Shown here piece by piece: positions 7,718-18,454 of a stretch of DNA of 48,249 bases. Numbering within the stretch: the first letter of the stretch is position 1; every line of letters starts with the position of its first letter. The DNA lies in the NCBI GenBank assembly GCA_913061095.1, contig CAJXVM010000028.1:1-48249 (forward strand). The letters are read 5' to 3'. Below the pieces are notes generated by a model that did no database searches, was not told the DNA's origin, and was given only the letters and a program-made list of their open reading frames with translations. Source of the DNA: an uncultured Ignavibacteria bacterium. GTDB taxonomy: Bacteria; Bacteroidota; Ignavibacteria; SZUA-365. A program made the position numbers and the translations under genes.

Positions 7718-9976
7718 ATGATCATTCGTCGCGTACCGGATTTCACCCTGCTGTGTCTGCTCTGGGGAGTGCTGTTCGCCGGAGAGGCGGCCGCCCAGGA
7801 GCGCGTGGCCCTGCATCTCGAGGAAGGAATGTCCGGCGCAGTGTGGGATCTCGCGGTGGGACCCGACGGCCACACGCTGTACACCTGCGGCCGCGATTCC
7901 ACCGCGAAGTCCTGGGATCTGCGCACCGGCGAAAGCATCCGGATGTTCAAGACCGATCAGCCGACATTGATCACGTCGCTCGCGCTCGATCACACGGGCA
8001 CCTGGCTCGCCCTCGGCGACATGCACGGAACGCTCACGGTCTGGAACGCCCGCAGCGGCGTGCAGTATTACAGCGCTCCCGCGCACGACCGCTACGTGAC
8101 CGCCGTTGCGATGACGCCAGACGGCAGCACGATACTCACCGCGGGACGCGACGGCAGGATCCGGCTCTGGAATACCGACGACGGTCGGCCGATCCGAACA
8201 CTCGAGGCGGGCATGCTGTGGGTGCAGGATGTCAGCGTGTCGCCCGACGGAACGACCATCGCAGCCGCCGGGCAGGACGGCACCGTCCGTCTCTGGCCGC
8301 TCGCGGGAGACGCTCCCGCAACGGAGCTCGGCACGCACAGCCGCTTCGCGCGCACGCTGCTGTTCTCCGGCGATGGACGCTTCCTGTTTTCTTCCGGTGC
8401 GGACGGCCATGTCAAGGTGTGGGATCTCGAGACAATGGCCCTGTATCGCGATATCAAACTGCAGGACGGCTACGCGCACGGACTGGACCTCGACCGCACC
8501 GAGGAGCACCTGCTCGTCAGCAAAATGAACGGCCTGATGGAGATCTGGGACTGGCGCCGCCGCCTCCTGAAACGGAAACTTCCGCCGTCTTCGTATGGTA
8601 CAATGCAGTCGGTGTTCAACGATGCCGGCGACCGCATCTTCAGCGCCCACACCAGCGGTGCGGTCAAAGTCTGGCGAACGGAAGACGGAGCACTGCTTCT
8701 CGATATGGTCGGATTCAGCGACGGACAATGGCTCTCCTTCACTCCGGACGGGTATTACGACTGCTCGGCCTACGGTGACCGCTACGTGCAGTGGCGCCGG
8801 GGACAGGAGCTTTTTCCCCTGGAGCGCTACAGTGAGCTATTCAAACGTCCCGCGATCATCGAAGACGTCCTGCGCGGGGGCTACGACCCCGGCGACGGCA
8901 TCGAGCGCATCATCGATCCTCCCACCGCGACGATCCTTGCTCCCCGCGACGCCCAGCTGTTCGCCTTCGGCAGCGAGCCGCTTGAAATCATCGTCGAGGC
9001 CGAGGGGCGCGACAGCGAACGCATCGAGCGGCTCGCCGTCAAGCTCAACGGAAGGCAGCTCTCTTCCGTGCAGATTCTCGATCAGCGTATCATCCGGCGC
9101 AGCGACAGCCTGCTGCGCATGCGATGGCGTATCCCGGTGCTGCCGGGCCGCAACGCAGTCGAAGTCGTGGCTGTGAATGCAGCGCGCGTCCGCAGTGAAG
9201 TCCGCCGCGCCGAGATTACCGTGGAAACCGGACGCAGCCTTGACCCGAGTCTCTACGTGCTCGCAGTGGGTGCCGACGACTACGCGCCCGCCTATCCCGA
9301 CCTGGAGTTTGCCGTCGTGGATGCGCAGGCCGTGGCCGACGAATTCATGCGGCAGGAGGGCGGGATGTACACCCGCGTATACACGACAACGCTGACGGAT
9401 CGCGATGCTGCGCGGGAGAACATTTTCCGTGCGCTTCGCGAATTTGGGGAGATGAAGCCGCAGGATGTGCTGCTGCTGTTTTTCAGCGGCCACGGGGTGC
9501 GCGACCGCGACCGCTCGGGAAGGATTCGCTACTATTACCTGCCTGCGGGCGTGACACCGTCCACCCTGTCGACGCGCGCCATGGCCTGGGAAGATTTCTC
9601 CGGCGAGATCCGGCGGCTGAATGCCGGACGCGTCATTCTCCTGCTTGATGCCTGTCACTCGGGGGATGTCTCAAGCGGTGCATCCAACGAAAAAGTGGCG
9701 GCCTCGATGGCGGGCGATGTGGGCATCGTGTTCACGTCCAGTTCCGGCAACGAGTTTTCCTATGAGGACCGCAGCTGGGGACACGGCGCCTTCACCCGCG
9801 CGCTGCTCGATGGACTGCGCGGCAAGGCCGATTTCACCGGCGACGGCATCGTCGACTGGAGCGAACTGCAGCTGTATGTCAGCACGGCCGTGCGCAGCAT
9901 GACGCAGGGCAGCCAGAATCCGATGGTCCCCCGGCTCGAACAATTCGCAAACTTCGAACTCGTGAGAGTGCCATGA
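7718..9976 (+). CDS. Secreted WD40-caspase (peptidase C14) protein
   Basis: 752 residues. The start at 7718 is chosen because a signal peptide follows (FTLLCLLWGVLFAGEAAAQ); upstream codons overlap the divergent gene. Residues about 28-370 form WD40 repeats (SKSWDLRTGE- and RLWNTDDGRP-type blades with the usual GH/WD spacing). A beta-sandwich-like linker follows (about 395-500). A caspase-fold domain spans about 510-752: the catalytic His is in FFSGHG (His592) and Cys in LLLDACHSGD (Cys646), both intact, so it should be an active clan CD protease, probably cutting after basic residues as metacaspases do. The WD40 part likely senses a partner or ligand. The export signal places it in the periplasm or outside. 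It shares ATGA (9973-9976) with the next gene. Confidence 0.9.
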   Translation: MIIRRVPDFTLLCLLWGVLFAGEAAAQERVALHLEEGMSGAVWDLAVGPDGHTLYTCGRDSTAKSWDLRTGESIRMFKTDQPTLITSLALDHTGTWLALGDMHGTLTVWNARSGVQYYSAPAHDRYVTAVAMTPDGSTILTAGRDGRIRLWNTDDGRPIRTLEAGMLWVQDVSVSPDGTTIAAAGQDGTVRLWPLAGDAPATELGTHSRFARTLLFSGDGRFLFSSGADGHVKVWDLETMALYRDIKLQDGYAHGLDLDRTEEHLLVSKMNGLMEIWDWRRRLLKRKLPPSSYGTMQSVFNDAGDRIFSAHTSGAVKVWRTEDGALLLDMVGFSDGQWLSFTPDGYYDCSAYGDRYVQWRRGQELFPLERYSELFKRPAIIEDVLRGGYDPGDGIERIIDPPTATILAPRDAQLFAFGSEPLEIIVEAEGRDSERIERLAVKLNGRQLSSVQILDQRIIRRSDSLLRMRWRIPVLPGRNAVEVVAVNAARVRSEVRRAEITVETGRSLDPSLYVLAVGADDYAPAYPDLEFAVVDAQAVADEFMRQEGGMYTRVYTTTLTDRDAARENIFRALREFGEMKPQDVLLLFFSGHGVRDRDRSGRIRYYYLPAGVTPSTLSTRAMAWEDFSGEIRRLNAGRVILLLDACHSGDVSSGASNEKVAASMAGDVGIVFTSSSGNEFSYEDRSWGHGAFTRALLDGLRGKADFTGDGIVDWSELQLYVSTAVRSMTQGSQNPMVPRLEQFANFELVRVP

Positions 9977-11034
9977 AACGCCATACAATGTTCATCACTG
10001 TTCTGACGATCATGCTCACCGCCGTGCCCGCGGTTGCGCAGGAAGGCGCCGCGACAGACGGGGAGAACAGCCCGGAAGCACAGCAGCCCGATGTCGCGAT
10101 GGTCACCTCCGTTTCCGGCACGGCCACCTGCTTCACCGGCGGAGAGGAACTGCCGCTTGAACTCGGCGTTCGTCTTCGCGAGGGGGACGAAATTGTCGTG
10201 AAGAGCGGACGCGCCGCGCTGGTATTCCTCGCGGGTGACTATCTCGCGCTCAGCGAGGGCGAACGGCTGACACTTGGTCCTTCACTCGAGGAAAGCACGG
10301 TCGAGCAGGGAGGTGGCACGCGCGGTCTCTCCGCCGATGACGGCACGAACGTCGCCGCGGGCGGTGTGGATGCGGGACGCAAGCGTTACCGCTGGCAGTC
10401 CCAACTCGCATCGGTCTCCAGCATCCGTGCCGATGCAGCGGCGATCGCCGTCGCGCCGCGCCTGACCATCTCCGATCCCAATCCCGTCTTCTGCTGGTTC
10501 GACACCGACACGGCATCCGGCGACGCGGAACGAGCCTACACGCTGGTGCTCTATGACGCGGACGGCGCGCGCATTGCGACCCAGCAGGTTCGCGGACGTG
10601 TCGGCGTGCTCAACAGCCACCGTTTCGCCGCTCCCCCGACGGGACTCACCGCATCGCCGCGGACGCATTACTCCTGGACGGTCATCCCGGCGGGAGAGAC
10701 CATACCCGAGGGCAGGCAGGATGCGTCGTTTGTCTATGTCGATGAGGCCGGGCTCGCGGCGGCCGCGGCACACCGGCAGCGCATCGCGCAGCTGCACGAA
10801 AGCGGGCAGGTGGACGACGCATCGATGCACATGCTGCTCAGCCGGTACTTCCTCGATGAACGTGAGCGGCTGTTCGCCGACGCCATCCCGCATCTCATCG
10901 TCCTGCAGTCGCAGCACGGCGGCGGCACGTACGCGCGCGAGCAGCTCGCGGAGATGTTCCTGCGCTTCGGAAATCAGGTGTCCGTTCTCGCCCCCCGCAT
11001 CCTGCAGTCAACGGTGCTGCTCTCCGCTCCATGA
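9973..11034 (+). CDS. Secreted FecR-domain protein
   Basis: 353 residues, signal peptide MFITVLTIMLTAVPAVAQ. Residues about 40-105 match a FecR-type domain: a VSGTA strand, then LREGDEIVVKSGRAALVFLAGDYLALSEGERLTL. Here it is not tied to a TonB receptor or sigma factor. The middle (about 150-260) looks like an Ig-like beta-sandwich (FCWFDTDTASGDAERAYTLV, HYSWTVIPAGETIPEG). The C-terminal ~90 residues are helical (LAAAAAHRQRIAQLHESGQV) and resemble TPR helices. It starts inside the stop of the caspase gene and ends overlapping the CHAT gene by 4 nt, so the three are translationally coupled. It may scaffold or control the two proteases; that is inference. Confidence 0.8.
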   Translation: MKRHTMFITVLTIMLTAVPAVAQEGAATDGENSPEAQQPDVAMVTSVSGTATCFTGGEELPLELGVRLREGDEIVVKSGRAALVFLAGDYLALSEGERLTLGPSLEESTVEQGGGTRGLSADDGTNVAAGGVDAGRKRYRWQSQLASVSSIRADAAAIAVAPRLTISDPNPVFCWFDTDTASGDAERAYTLVLYDADGARIATQQVRGRVGVLNSHRFAAPPTGLTASPRTHYSWTVIPAGETIPEGRQDASFVYVDEAGLAAAAAHRQRIAQLHESGQVDDASMHMLLSRYFLDERERLFADAIPHLIVLQSQHGGGTYAREQLAEMFLRFGNQVSVLAPRILQSTVLLSAP

Positions 11035-13445
11035 GAACGCTTCTGCTTCTGCTTTGCGTGACGTTTGCGGCAGGGCTGCTTTCCTGCAGCGGCGGGAAGG
11101 AGTTCGCCGCGGAGGACCCGCGCATCCGCGAGGGCCGGCTGTATTATGCGCGTTCGGAATTCGACCGCGCGCAGAGACATTTCCGCGATGTGCTTTACGA
11201 GGCGCTGGCCAGCGGCGACCGCCTCGTGGCGGCGCAGGCGCAGAAGTGGCTCGGCAGCATCTTCCTCGCCTACGAGCAGCCCGGTGAGGCGGTCGTCTGG
11301 TACGAGGAAAGCCTCGCTCTCCTCAGCCAGGGGCTGGACGAAGCGGCGGTGACGGACCGGCAGACGCAGCAGCTCTGGCTGGATGAACGGCACAACGTGC
11401 TCAGCAACATCGCCGTCGTGCACAGGAATCTCGGAGCCTATGACCGGGCGGATTCGCTGTTCCGCGTCGTGCTGCATTATGACAGCCTGCAACGGGATGA
11501 TCTCGGGATCGCGCTCTCACTCAACAACCTCGGGGATCTGTACAATCAGCGTGCCGCGGCGGCGGATGAGGATTACGACTCCACCGCGTTCCGCAAGTAT
11601 CATTCCATGGCGCGCCGGTACCTCGGGAATGCGCTGTCCGCCTCCCCGATCCCTGATGCCTGGCTGAACCTCGGAAACAACTTCGCCAACGTGAGTGATC
11701 TCGACAGCGCAATCGTCTGCTACCGCCAGGCGGAGGAGATCTACCGGCGGGACGGCAATCCCGTGCAGCGGGCGCTGGCGCTTGGCAACATCGGCGTGCT
11801 GGCGCGGAAACTCGGCCGGCTCGACGAAGCCGCCGGGGCGCTGCGCGCGAGCATCGCCATTGTCGAGGAACTGCGCGGCAGCATCTCATCGATCGACATC
11901 CGCAGCAGTTTCATTTCCGATAAATACTACATATACGAGAATCTCATCGACATCCTCGTCGAGGCAGACAGCGTGCACGCGGCCTTCGAATTCGTCGAGC
12001 GCGCGAAGGCACGTTCTTTCCTCGACATGATCGGCAGCAAATCCGTCGGCGAAGGCAAACAGCGGCCGCCGGAGGTGCAGGCGTTGGTCGACAGGGAACA
12101 GGCGCTGCAGCGCCGGATGGGTCGGCTGCTGACGCAGCCCGACAGCAGCAGGCGGCTGGTCGAAGTGATCGAGCAGCACAAGCAGGTGCTGGCGACGCTG
12201 CGGGAAAAGGATCCGGAATATGCATCAGTGAAGAGCATAGATCCGATTCCCGCCGCCGAGCTGCAGCGCATGCTCGATGACAGCACGGCCCTGGTGGAGT
12301 ATTTCATTGGCCGGGAGGCGGGGTATGCATTCCTGCTCCGTCGGGATACCGTCTTTGTGAAGCCGCTGACGCTGGATCCGCTAATCCCGCTCGAAGTGGA
12401 AATCGAACGGCTGCGGCGGAAACTGTTCTACGATTTTCCAATGCAGAAGGCGCGCGTGATACGCGAGCAGCGGCTCGGTGAGGGCAAGAGCATGGAGGAG
12501 GCCCTCGCCGCCTGGCATGCGATGGTGACGGAGACCGAATGGCAGTTCATACTCGGCGATATGCATGCGCGATTCTTTCGCCCCGTCTCCCGGGCACTTG
12601 AGGGAATTACGCAGCTGTACATCGTCCCGCACGGTCCCCTGCATCATCTGCCGTTCCAGGCGCTGCTTGACTTATGGAACTCGGATCAGCGGAGAGACGT
12701 CCATATCGCGCGTCCGCGGTATCTGATCGAGGAGTATGCCATCGCCTACCTGCCGTCGGCGAGTGTGCTCGGCTTCGCGCTCCGGAAGAATCTCGAGAAG
12801 GCACGCACGGCGCTCATCGTCGGAGATCCGGTCTACGCTGACCCGAAGTACCGGCGGCGTCCGCTCGAAGGCGCGCTGATCGAGGCAGATACCGTCGCCC
12901 GCTACGCCCGCGATCCGCTGGTGCTCAAGCGCGGGGAAGCGGATGAGAAAACGGTACGGCGGAAGATCGGTGAAATGGACCTGCTGCATTTCGCCACGCA
13001 CGGCGAACTGAACAAGAAGGACCCCATGCAGTCGCGCATTCTGCTCGCGTCTGCAGAACCCGACAGCGTGTACGACGGCGACCTGACCGTCGCGAAGATT
13101 TTCAACCTCGATCTGCGGGCGATGCTGGTGACGCTCAGTGCCTGCCAGACCGCTCAGGTTGCCGGTGAGGAGGGGGAATTCACGCCGGGTGACGAACTGG
13201 TTGGACTCACGCGCTCCTTCATGTATGCCGGGTCTCCTGCCGTGATCGCCTCGCTGTGGTACGTCGACGATGCCGCGACACTGGCCTGGATGCGCCATTT
13301 CTACCGCTCGTGGCTGGAGAATGGGCAGAGCCGCATGCAGGCGGCGCGCAGCGCGGCACTGCACATGCTCGAGCAGCCCGGCGATCCCGACTGGATTTTT
13401 CCGTATTACTGGGCGGCGTTCGTCTACATGGGCGACAGCCGCTGA
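11031..13445 (+). CDS. TPR-CHAT lipoprotein
   Basis: 804 residues. A lipoprotein signal (LLLLLCVTFAAGLLSC, lipidated Cys19) tethers it to a membrane facing the periplasm. Residues about 30-330 are TPR helices (LYYARSEFDRAQRHFRDVL; LNNLGDLYNQRAAA; LGNIGVLARKLGRLDEAAG). A helical linker (about 330-450) leads to a CHAT domain (about 470-804), a caspase/separase-like protease fold. The catalytic pair is intact: His657 in LLHFATHGEL and Cys705 in VTLSACQTAQ. TPR-CHAT proteins are known as proteases, for example in type III-E CRISPR (Craspase) and gasdermin-linked defence, but those act in the cytoplasm; this one is exported. It overlaps the FecR gene by ATGA. Confidence 0.9.
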   Translation: MRTLLLLLCVTFAAGLLSCSGGKEFAAEDPRIREGRLYYARSEFDRAQRHFRDVLYEALASGDRLVAAQAQKWLGSIFLAYEQPGEAVVWYEESLALLSQGLDEAAVTDRQTQQLWLDERHNVLSNIAVVHRNLGAYDRADSLFRVVLHYDSLQRDDLGIALSLNNLGDLYNQRAAAADEDYDSTAFRKYHSMARRYLGNALSASPIPDAWLNLGNNFANVSDLDSAIVCYRQAEEIYRRDGNPVQRALALGNIGVLARKLGRLDEAAGALRASIAIVEELRGSISSIDIRSSFISDKYYIYENLIDILVEADSVHAAFEFVERAKARSFLDMIGSKSVGEGKQRPPEVQALVDREQALQRRMGRLLTQPDSSRRLVEVIEQHKQVLATLREKDPEYASVKSIDPIPAAELQRMLDDSTALVEYFIGREAGYAFLLRRDTVFVKPLTLDPLIPLEVEIERLRRKLFYDFPMQKARVIREQRLGEGKSMEEALAAWHAMVTETEWQFILGDMHARFFRPVSRALEGITQLYIVPHGPLHHLPFQALLDLWNSDQRRDVHIARPRYLIEEYAIAYLPSASVLGFALRKNLEKARTALIVGDPVYADPKYRRRPLEGALIEADTVARYARDPLVLKRGEADEKTVRRKIGEMDLLHFATHGELNKKDPMQSRILLASAEPDSVYDGDLTVAKIFNLDLRAMLVTLSACQTAQVAGEEGEFTPGDELVGLTRSFMYAGSPAVIASLWYVDDAATLAWMRHFYRSWLENGQSRMQAARSAALHMLEQPGDPDWIFPYYWAAFVYMGDSR

Positions 13446-13547
13446 TGCCAGGTGCCGCCGTATCCCCCCCAAGGGAACCGCTCCTGCGCCGGCAACGTAT
13501 CACAACCCTGAATCATTGCCTCATCACTGCAATCCCGGAGGTGCCGG

Positions 13548-14210
13548 ATGATACGATTCATTCCGATTTTTTTCACCGTCCTGCTCTTCGCCGAAACGGC
13601 GGCCGCGCAGGAAGGCACAACCTCGAAGCTGGGCGAACCGGTGTTTCCCAAACTGGAATACGTCAACCTGAATGTGGAATTCGATTTCGCAACCGACGTC
13701 ATGCGTGGCTTCGGCGCGCGGGTGGACGACGCCCGGCGTGACGCGGATGCCGCGGCAGTGTCGGGACTCGCCGTGCAGCTGCAGTTCGCCGAAACACTCG
13801 CCGGGAAAACCGCCGAGACCGTCAATGCCGTGCAGCTGCTCGCAGAGGCCGCCCGCATCGCGGAGGAGCAGCAGAGCATGCCCGCCGTCGAGGCGGTCGC
13901 ACTAGCGTCCGGACAGATCCCCGACACGGAGGGCATCGTGCAGCGCCTTCGCGAATCCGCGCAGCTGTTCGCGCAGCGCGGGGAGGGCGAATTTCTCGGC
14001 TTCGTGCGGATCGTCAACGGCTGCGATCGCGTTCTCGATATATATGTCGACGGCAAGTACATGGGCTTCCTCTACGACGGCGAGGAGAACGTTTTTTCCA
14101 CCGGAAACGGAACGACGCATACGCGTGTCACTGATGCCTTCGGCAATACCGTCAGCGAAATACTCTACGTGAAGCAGGATGAAACTGTGACATGGACGAT
14201 CGAACCCTGA
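13548..14210 (+). CDS. Secreted PEGA-like protein of the caspase/CHAT cluster
   Basis: 220 residues, signal peptide MIRFIPIFFTVLLFAETAAAQ; GGAGG lies 8 nt before the ATG. Residues about 60-150 are an Ala/Glu-rich helical stretch (LAGKTAETVNAVQLLAEAAR). The C-terminal ~70 residues (GFVRIVNGCDRVLDIYVDGKY to TVTWTIEP) look like a PEGA-type beta-sandwich, a domain found in surface and periplasmic proteins. It begins 102 nt after the CHAT gene on the same strand, and its last 19 nt overlap the start of folC, so it is likely transcribed with both. The function is unknown; it could be a substrate or a partner of the two proteases. Confidence 0.7.
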   Translation: MIRFIPIFFTVLLFAETAAAQEGTTSKLGEPVFPKLEYVNLNVEFDFATDVMRGFGARVDDARRDADAAAVSGLAVQLQFAETLAGKTAETVNAVQLLAEAARIAEEQQSMPAVEAVALASGQIPDTEGIVQRLRESAQLFAQRGEGEFLGFVRIVNGCDRVLDIYVDGKYMGFLYDGEENVFSTGNGTTHTRVTDAFGNTVSEILYVKQDETVTWTIEP

Positions 14211-15502
14211 GCTACGGCGAAAGCATCGACTGGCTGTTCAATCTGCAGTTTTTCGGCGTCAAGCTGGGACTGGAAAACATCCGTGCGCTCGCGGAAGCGT
14301 GGGGGAATCCCGAGCTGCGCTATCCCGTTGTGCACGTGGCGGGGACAAACGGGAAGGGATCGACGGCAAGCTTCATTGCGGCCGCACTGCAGGCGGCCGG
14401 TTATCGCACCGGACTGTACACCTCTCCGCATCTCGTCGATTTCACCGAACGCATCCGCGTTGACGGTGTGCCGATCGCGCCGCAGCGCGTCGCTGAATAT
14501 GCGCAACGTCTGCGGCCCGACGTCGAGCGCCACAACGCCACCTTCTTCGAAGCCACCACCCTCATGGCGTTTCAGTATTTCGCTGAATGCGGCGTGGATG
14601 CCGCCGTCATCGAGACGGGACTCGGCGGACGGCTCGACGCGACCAACATCGTCGAGCCCGCACTCTGCGTCATCACCAGCCTTTCGCTCGACCATCGCGA
14701 ACATCTCGGTGACACCATCGCGGATATCGCACGCGAGAAGGCGGGAATCATCAAGCGGGGTGTGCCGGCGGTTGTCGCTCCCGCCGTGCCGGCGGCCGGG
14801 GATGTCATCACCACGCGCTGCCGTGAGCAGGATGCCCCCCTCGAGATTCTTCCCGCAGGAGGGGAGGTCCACGCCTGGCGCGACCTCAATGCCATGGACT
14901 GCCTTCTTCCCGAATTCCCCGACCCCGTCTGTCTTGGTCTTGTCGGCGGGCATCAGATCGAGAACGCGCGTCTCGCCGTCCGCGCCCTCCGTCAGCTCGG
15001 CAGGACCGGTTTTCCTCGCCTCGATGACGACGCGGTTCGTGAGGGACTCTCTGACGTGCGTCGCCGCAGCGGTCTTCGGGGACGGCTTGAACGGCTGCAG
15101 GAGCACCCGGAGCTGGTCATTGACGTCGGCCACAATCCCGAAGGGATCCGCGTCATGATGGAGACCTGGACCGCGCTGCGCGACCCACGCGAAACGGATT
15201 TCGTGTTCGGGGTATTGAAATCCAAGGACCTTCGCGCTATGTTTTCCGTACTGGCGCATATTCCGATACGAAGCCTGACGCTTGTCGAGGCCGATTCCCA
15301 TGAGGCGCAGTCACTCGACCAGATGCTGGTATCGGCCAGGGAAGCAGGGCTGCCGGCAGTCACCGCATCCAGCGTATCCGACGGCGTGGCTGCATTGCTC
15401 GATGCGAGCGGCGCGGACAGTATACTGCTGTTCGGTTCACATTACGTCGTCGGCAGTTATCTCCGCCAGTGGCATGACAGCCATGATCGGAACAAAAACT
15501 GA
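14192..15502 (+). CDS. folC: Folylpolyglutamate/dihydrofolate synthase
   Basis: 436 residues, a normal length for FolC. It adds glutamate to folates (and usually to dihydropteroate) using ATP, in the cytoplasm. The ATP-binding loop is GTNGKGST (51-58), the folate/Mg loop is ETGLGGRLDATNIV, and VIDVGHNPEG marks the C-terminal domain. The ATG at 14192 lies inside the preceding secreted-protein gene and overlaps it by 19 nt in another frame; no later ATG would keep the N-terminal helix. The gene therefore appears to depend on transcription, and perhaps translation, of the caspase/CHAT cluster. Confidence 0.93.
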   Translation: MDDRTLSYGESIDWLFNLQFFGVKLGLENIRALAEAWGNPELRYPVVHVAGTNGKGSTASFIAAALQAAGYRTGLYTSPHLVDFTERIRVDGVPIAPQRVAEYAQRLRPDVERHNATFFEATTLMAFQYFAECGVDAAVIETGLGGRLDATNIVEPALCVITSLSLDHREHLGDTIADIAREKAGIIKRGVPAVVAPAVPAAGDVITTRCREQDAPLEILPAGGEVHAWRDLNAMDCLLPEFPDPVCLGLVGGHQIENARLAVRALRQLGRTGFPRLDDDAVREGLSDVRRRSGLRGRLERLQEHPELVIDVGHNPEGIRVMMETWTALRDPRETDFVFGVLKSKDLRAMFSVLAHIPIRSLTLVEADSHEAQSLDQMLVSAREAGLPAVTASSVSDGVAALLDASGADSILLFGSHYVVGSYLRQWHDSHDRNKN

Positions 15503-15832
15503 GAATCGTTTCCGAACACCCTTGATTCTTTCCGTGCGGAGTCTGATATTAGCAGGTGGAGCCTCATCCTACCAAGTACCGAGACGTACTGCACTTCCAA
15601 AGGCATTCCTTGGTTTTCCGTTTTTGACTCCAGACAGCACGGCCGGACTCCGAAATCCATTTGTCCTTGCTATAGAACTTTCGGTCGCATAACAGAACGC
15701 GTCGCGCTGAACCGCCTGACGCCTGATCCCTGCGGATCAGCCTTCGCGGCGAACTCCCGGTCACAACCGATGGTCCTCCCAAGATAGATTTCGACAATTG
15801 TTTTACCGTTTTCATTCCACAGGGTACACATC
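15503..15832 (+). other. 330-nt intergenic region and likely rho leader
   Basis: No credible gene. The only structure I see is a small perfect hairpin (15723-15729 with 15734-15740, CTGATCC/GGATCAG) with no T-run, and an AT-rich stretch just before rho (15785-15815). rho genes are often self-regulated through a long leader, so this stretch may carry the rho promoter and an autoregulatory leader. Confidence 0.35.
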
Positions 15833-17086
15833 ATGACGATGGACATTGCGGAACTCAAGTCCAAGCGCATCGCGGAGCTTTCCAGCATCGCCAAGGAGCT
15901 CGACATATCGGGTTACAGCGACATGCGCAAGCAGGAATTGATCTTCCGAATCCTCGAGGCACAGACGCAGAAAGACGGCATGAGCTTCAGCAAGGGAGTG
16001 CTCGAGGTGCTTCCCGACGGCTACGGCTTTCTCCGCTCCGCCGATTACAACTACCTTCCGTCACCGGACGACATATACGTGTCGCCAAGCCAGATCAAGA
16101 AGTTCTCCCTTCGTACGGGTGATACGATCAGTGGCCAGGTGCGTCCGCCGAAGGAAGGCGAGCGTTTCTTCGCGCTGCTGAAAGTGGAGGCCGTGAATTA
16201 CGACGGGCCGGAGAAGATCCGCGAGCGCACGATTTTCGACAACCTCACGCCGCTGTATCCCAATGAACGGCTGGAGCTCGAGGTGGCGCCGAACGACCTG
16301 TCGACGCGCATCATGGATCTGCTCACACCGATCGGCAAGGGGAACCGTGGTCTGATCGTATCCCCGCCCAAGAGCGGAAAGACGATCCTGCTGCAGAAAA
16401 TCGCCAACAGCATCAGCGCCAATCATCCCGAGGTCATTCTCCTCGTGCTGCTCATCGACGAGCGTCCGGAGGAGGTCACCGACATGGAGCGTTCGGTCAA
16501 GGCCGAGGTCATCAGTTCCACCTTCGACGAGCCGCCCGAGCGCCACGTGCAGGTGTCGGATATGGTGCTCGAGAAAGCCAAGCGCCTCACCGAATCCAAG
16601 AAAGACGTGGTCATCCTCCTCGACTCGATCACGCGTCTGGCCCGTGCACACAATACGGTTGTTCCGCACTCCGGGAAGATTCTCTCCGGTGGTGTGGATG
16701 CCAACGCACTGCACAGGCCGAAGCGCTTCTTTGGTGCCGCGCGCAACGTGGAGGAGGGCGGCAGCCTCACCATCATCGCTACCGCGCTGGTCGAGACCGG
16801 CAGCCGCATGGACGAAGTGATCTTCGAGGAATTCAAGGGCACGGGCAATATGGAAATCGTGCTTGACCGCAAGCTCTCCGATCGCCGCATCTTCCCCGCA
16901 ATGGATGTCAACCGCTCCGGTACGCGCAAGGAAGACCTGCTGCTCACGCCCGAGGAGCTCAGCCGCGTCTGGATTCTACGGAAGGTGCTCAGCGAGTACA
17001 CGACCGTCGAAGCGATGGAATTCCTCATTGAGAAGATGCGCGGCACCAAGAGCAACAAGGAGTTCCTGAAGTACATGAACAGCTGA
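15833..17086 (+). CDS. rho: Transcription termination factor Rho
   Basis: 417 residues, the usual compact Rho. It is a hexameric RNA helicase that ends transcription. The N-terminal SAP-like helical domain ([19 protein letters not shown]) is followed by the cold-shock RNA-binding domain ([15 protein letters not shown], about 55-125) and the ATPase. The Walker A is PPKSGKT (Lys183) and Walker B lies in [15 protein letters not shown]. The secondary RNA-binding Q-loop and R-loop lie in the region from [14 protein letters not shown] to [20 protein letters not shown] gives two possible starts; the first is used. There is no long N-terminal insertion of the kind seen in some Bacteroidota. Confidence 0.97.
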   Translation: MTMDIAELKSKRIAELSSIAKELDISGYSDMRKQELIFRILEAQTQKDGMSFSKGVLEVLPDGYGFLRSADYNYLPSPDDIYVSPSQIKKFSLRTGDTISGQVRPPKEGERFFALLKVEAVNYDGPEKIRERTIFDNLTPLYPNERLELEVAPNDLSTRIMDLLTPIGKGNRGLIVSPPKSGKTILLQKIANSISANHPEVILLVLLIDERPEEVTDMERSVKAEVISSTFDEPPERHVQVSDMVLEKAKRLTESKKDVVILLDSITRLARAHNTVVPHSGKILSGGVDANALHRPKRFFGAARNVEEGGSLTIIATALVETGSRMDEVIFEEFKGTGNMEIVLDRKLSDRRIFPAMDVNRSGTRKEDLLLTPEELSRVWILRKVLSEYTTVEAMEFLIEKMRGTKSNKEFLKYMNS

Positions 17087-17127
17087 CGCGAACAATCAGT
17101 CATTTTTCATCAGCGCAGGGAATCGAT

Positions 17128-18303
<1,176 letters not shown>

Positions 18304-18454
18304 GCCATCGGCGGAGGCACCGTGCAGTGACCGTCTGCGGCCGTCACATCCGCCCCGGTGCGGGCGTGGTGCGGCGGCCGCGTTGTTCCCCGCTTCCGCG
18401 GACGCGGACATCCATCATGAATCCATTCATGTCCATCTGATACAGGAATCCATC

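Noticed and set aside
11031-13445. Link of the TPR-CHAT protein to a type III-E CRISPR system
   Set aside because: No CRISPR array, Cas7-11 or other cas gene lies in the window, and the protein has a lipoprotein signal.
18417-18440. Seven-codon upstream frame (MNPFMSI) before the 3-hydroxyacyl-CoA dehydrogenase
   Set aside because: No ribosome site and no attenuator-like structure; ATCCATCATG occurs twice here by short direct repetition. Too weak to call a leader peptide.
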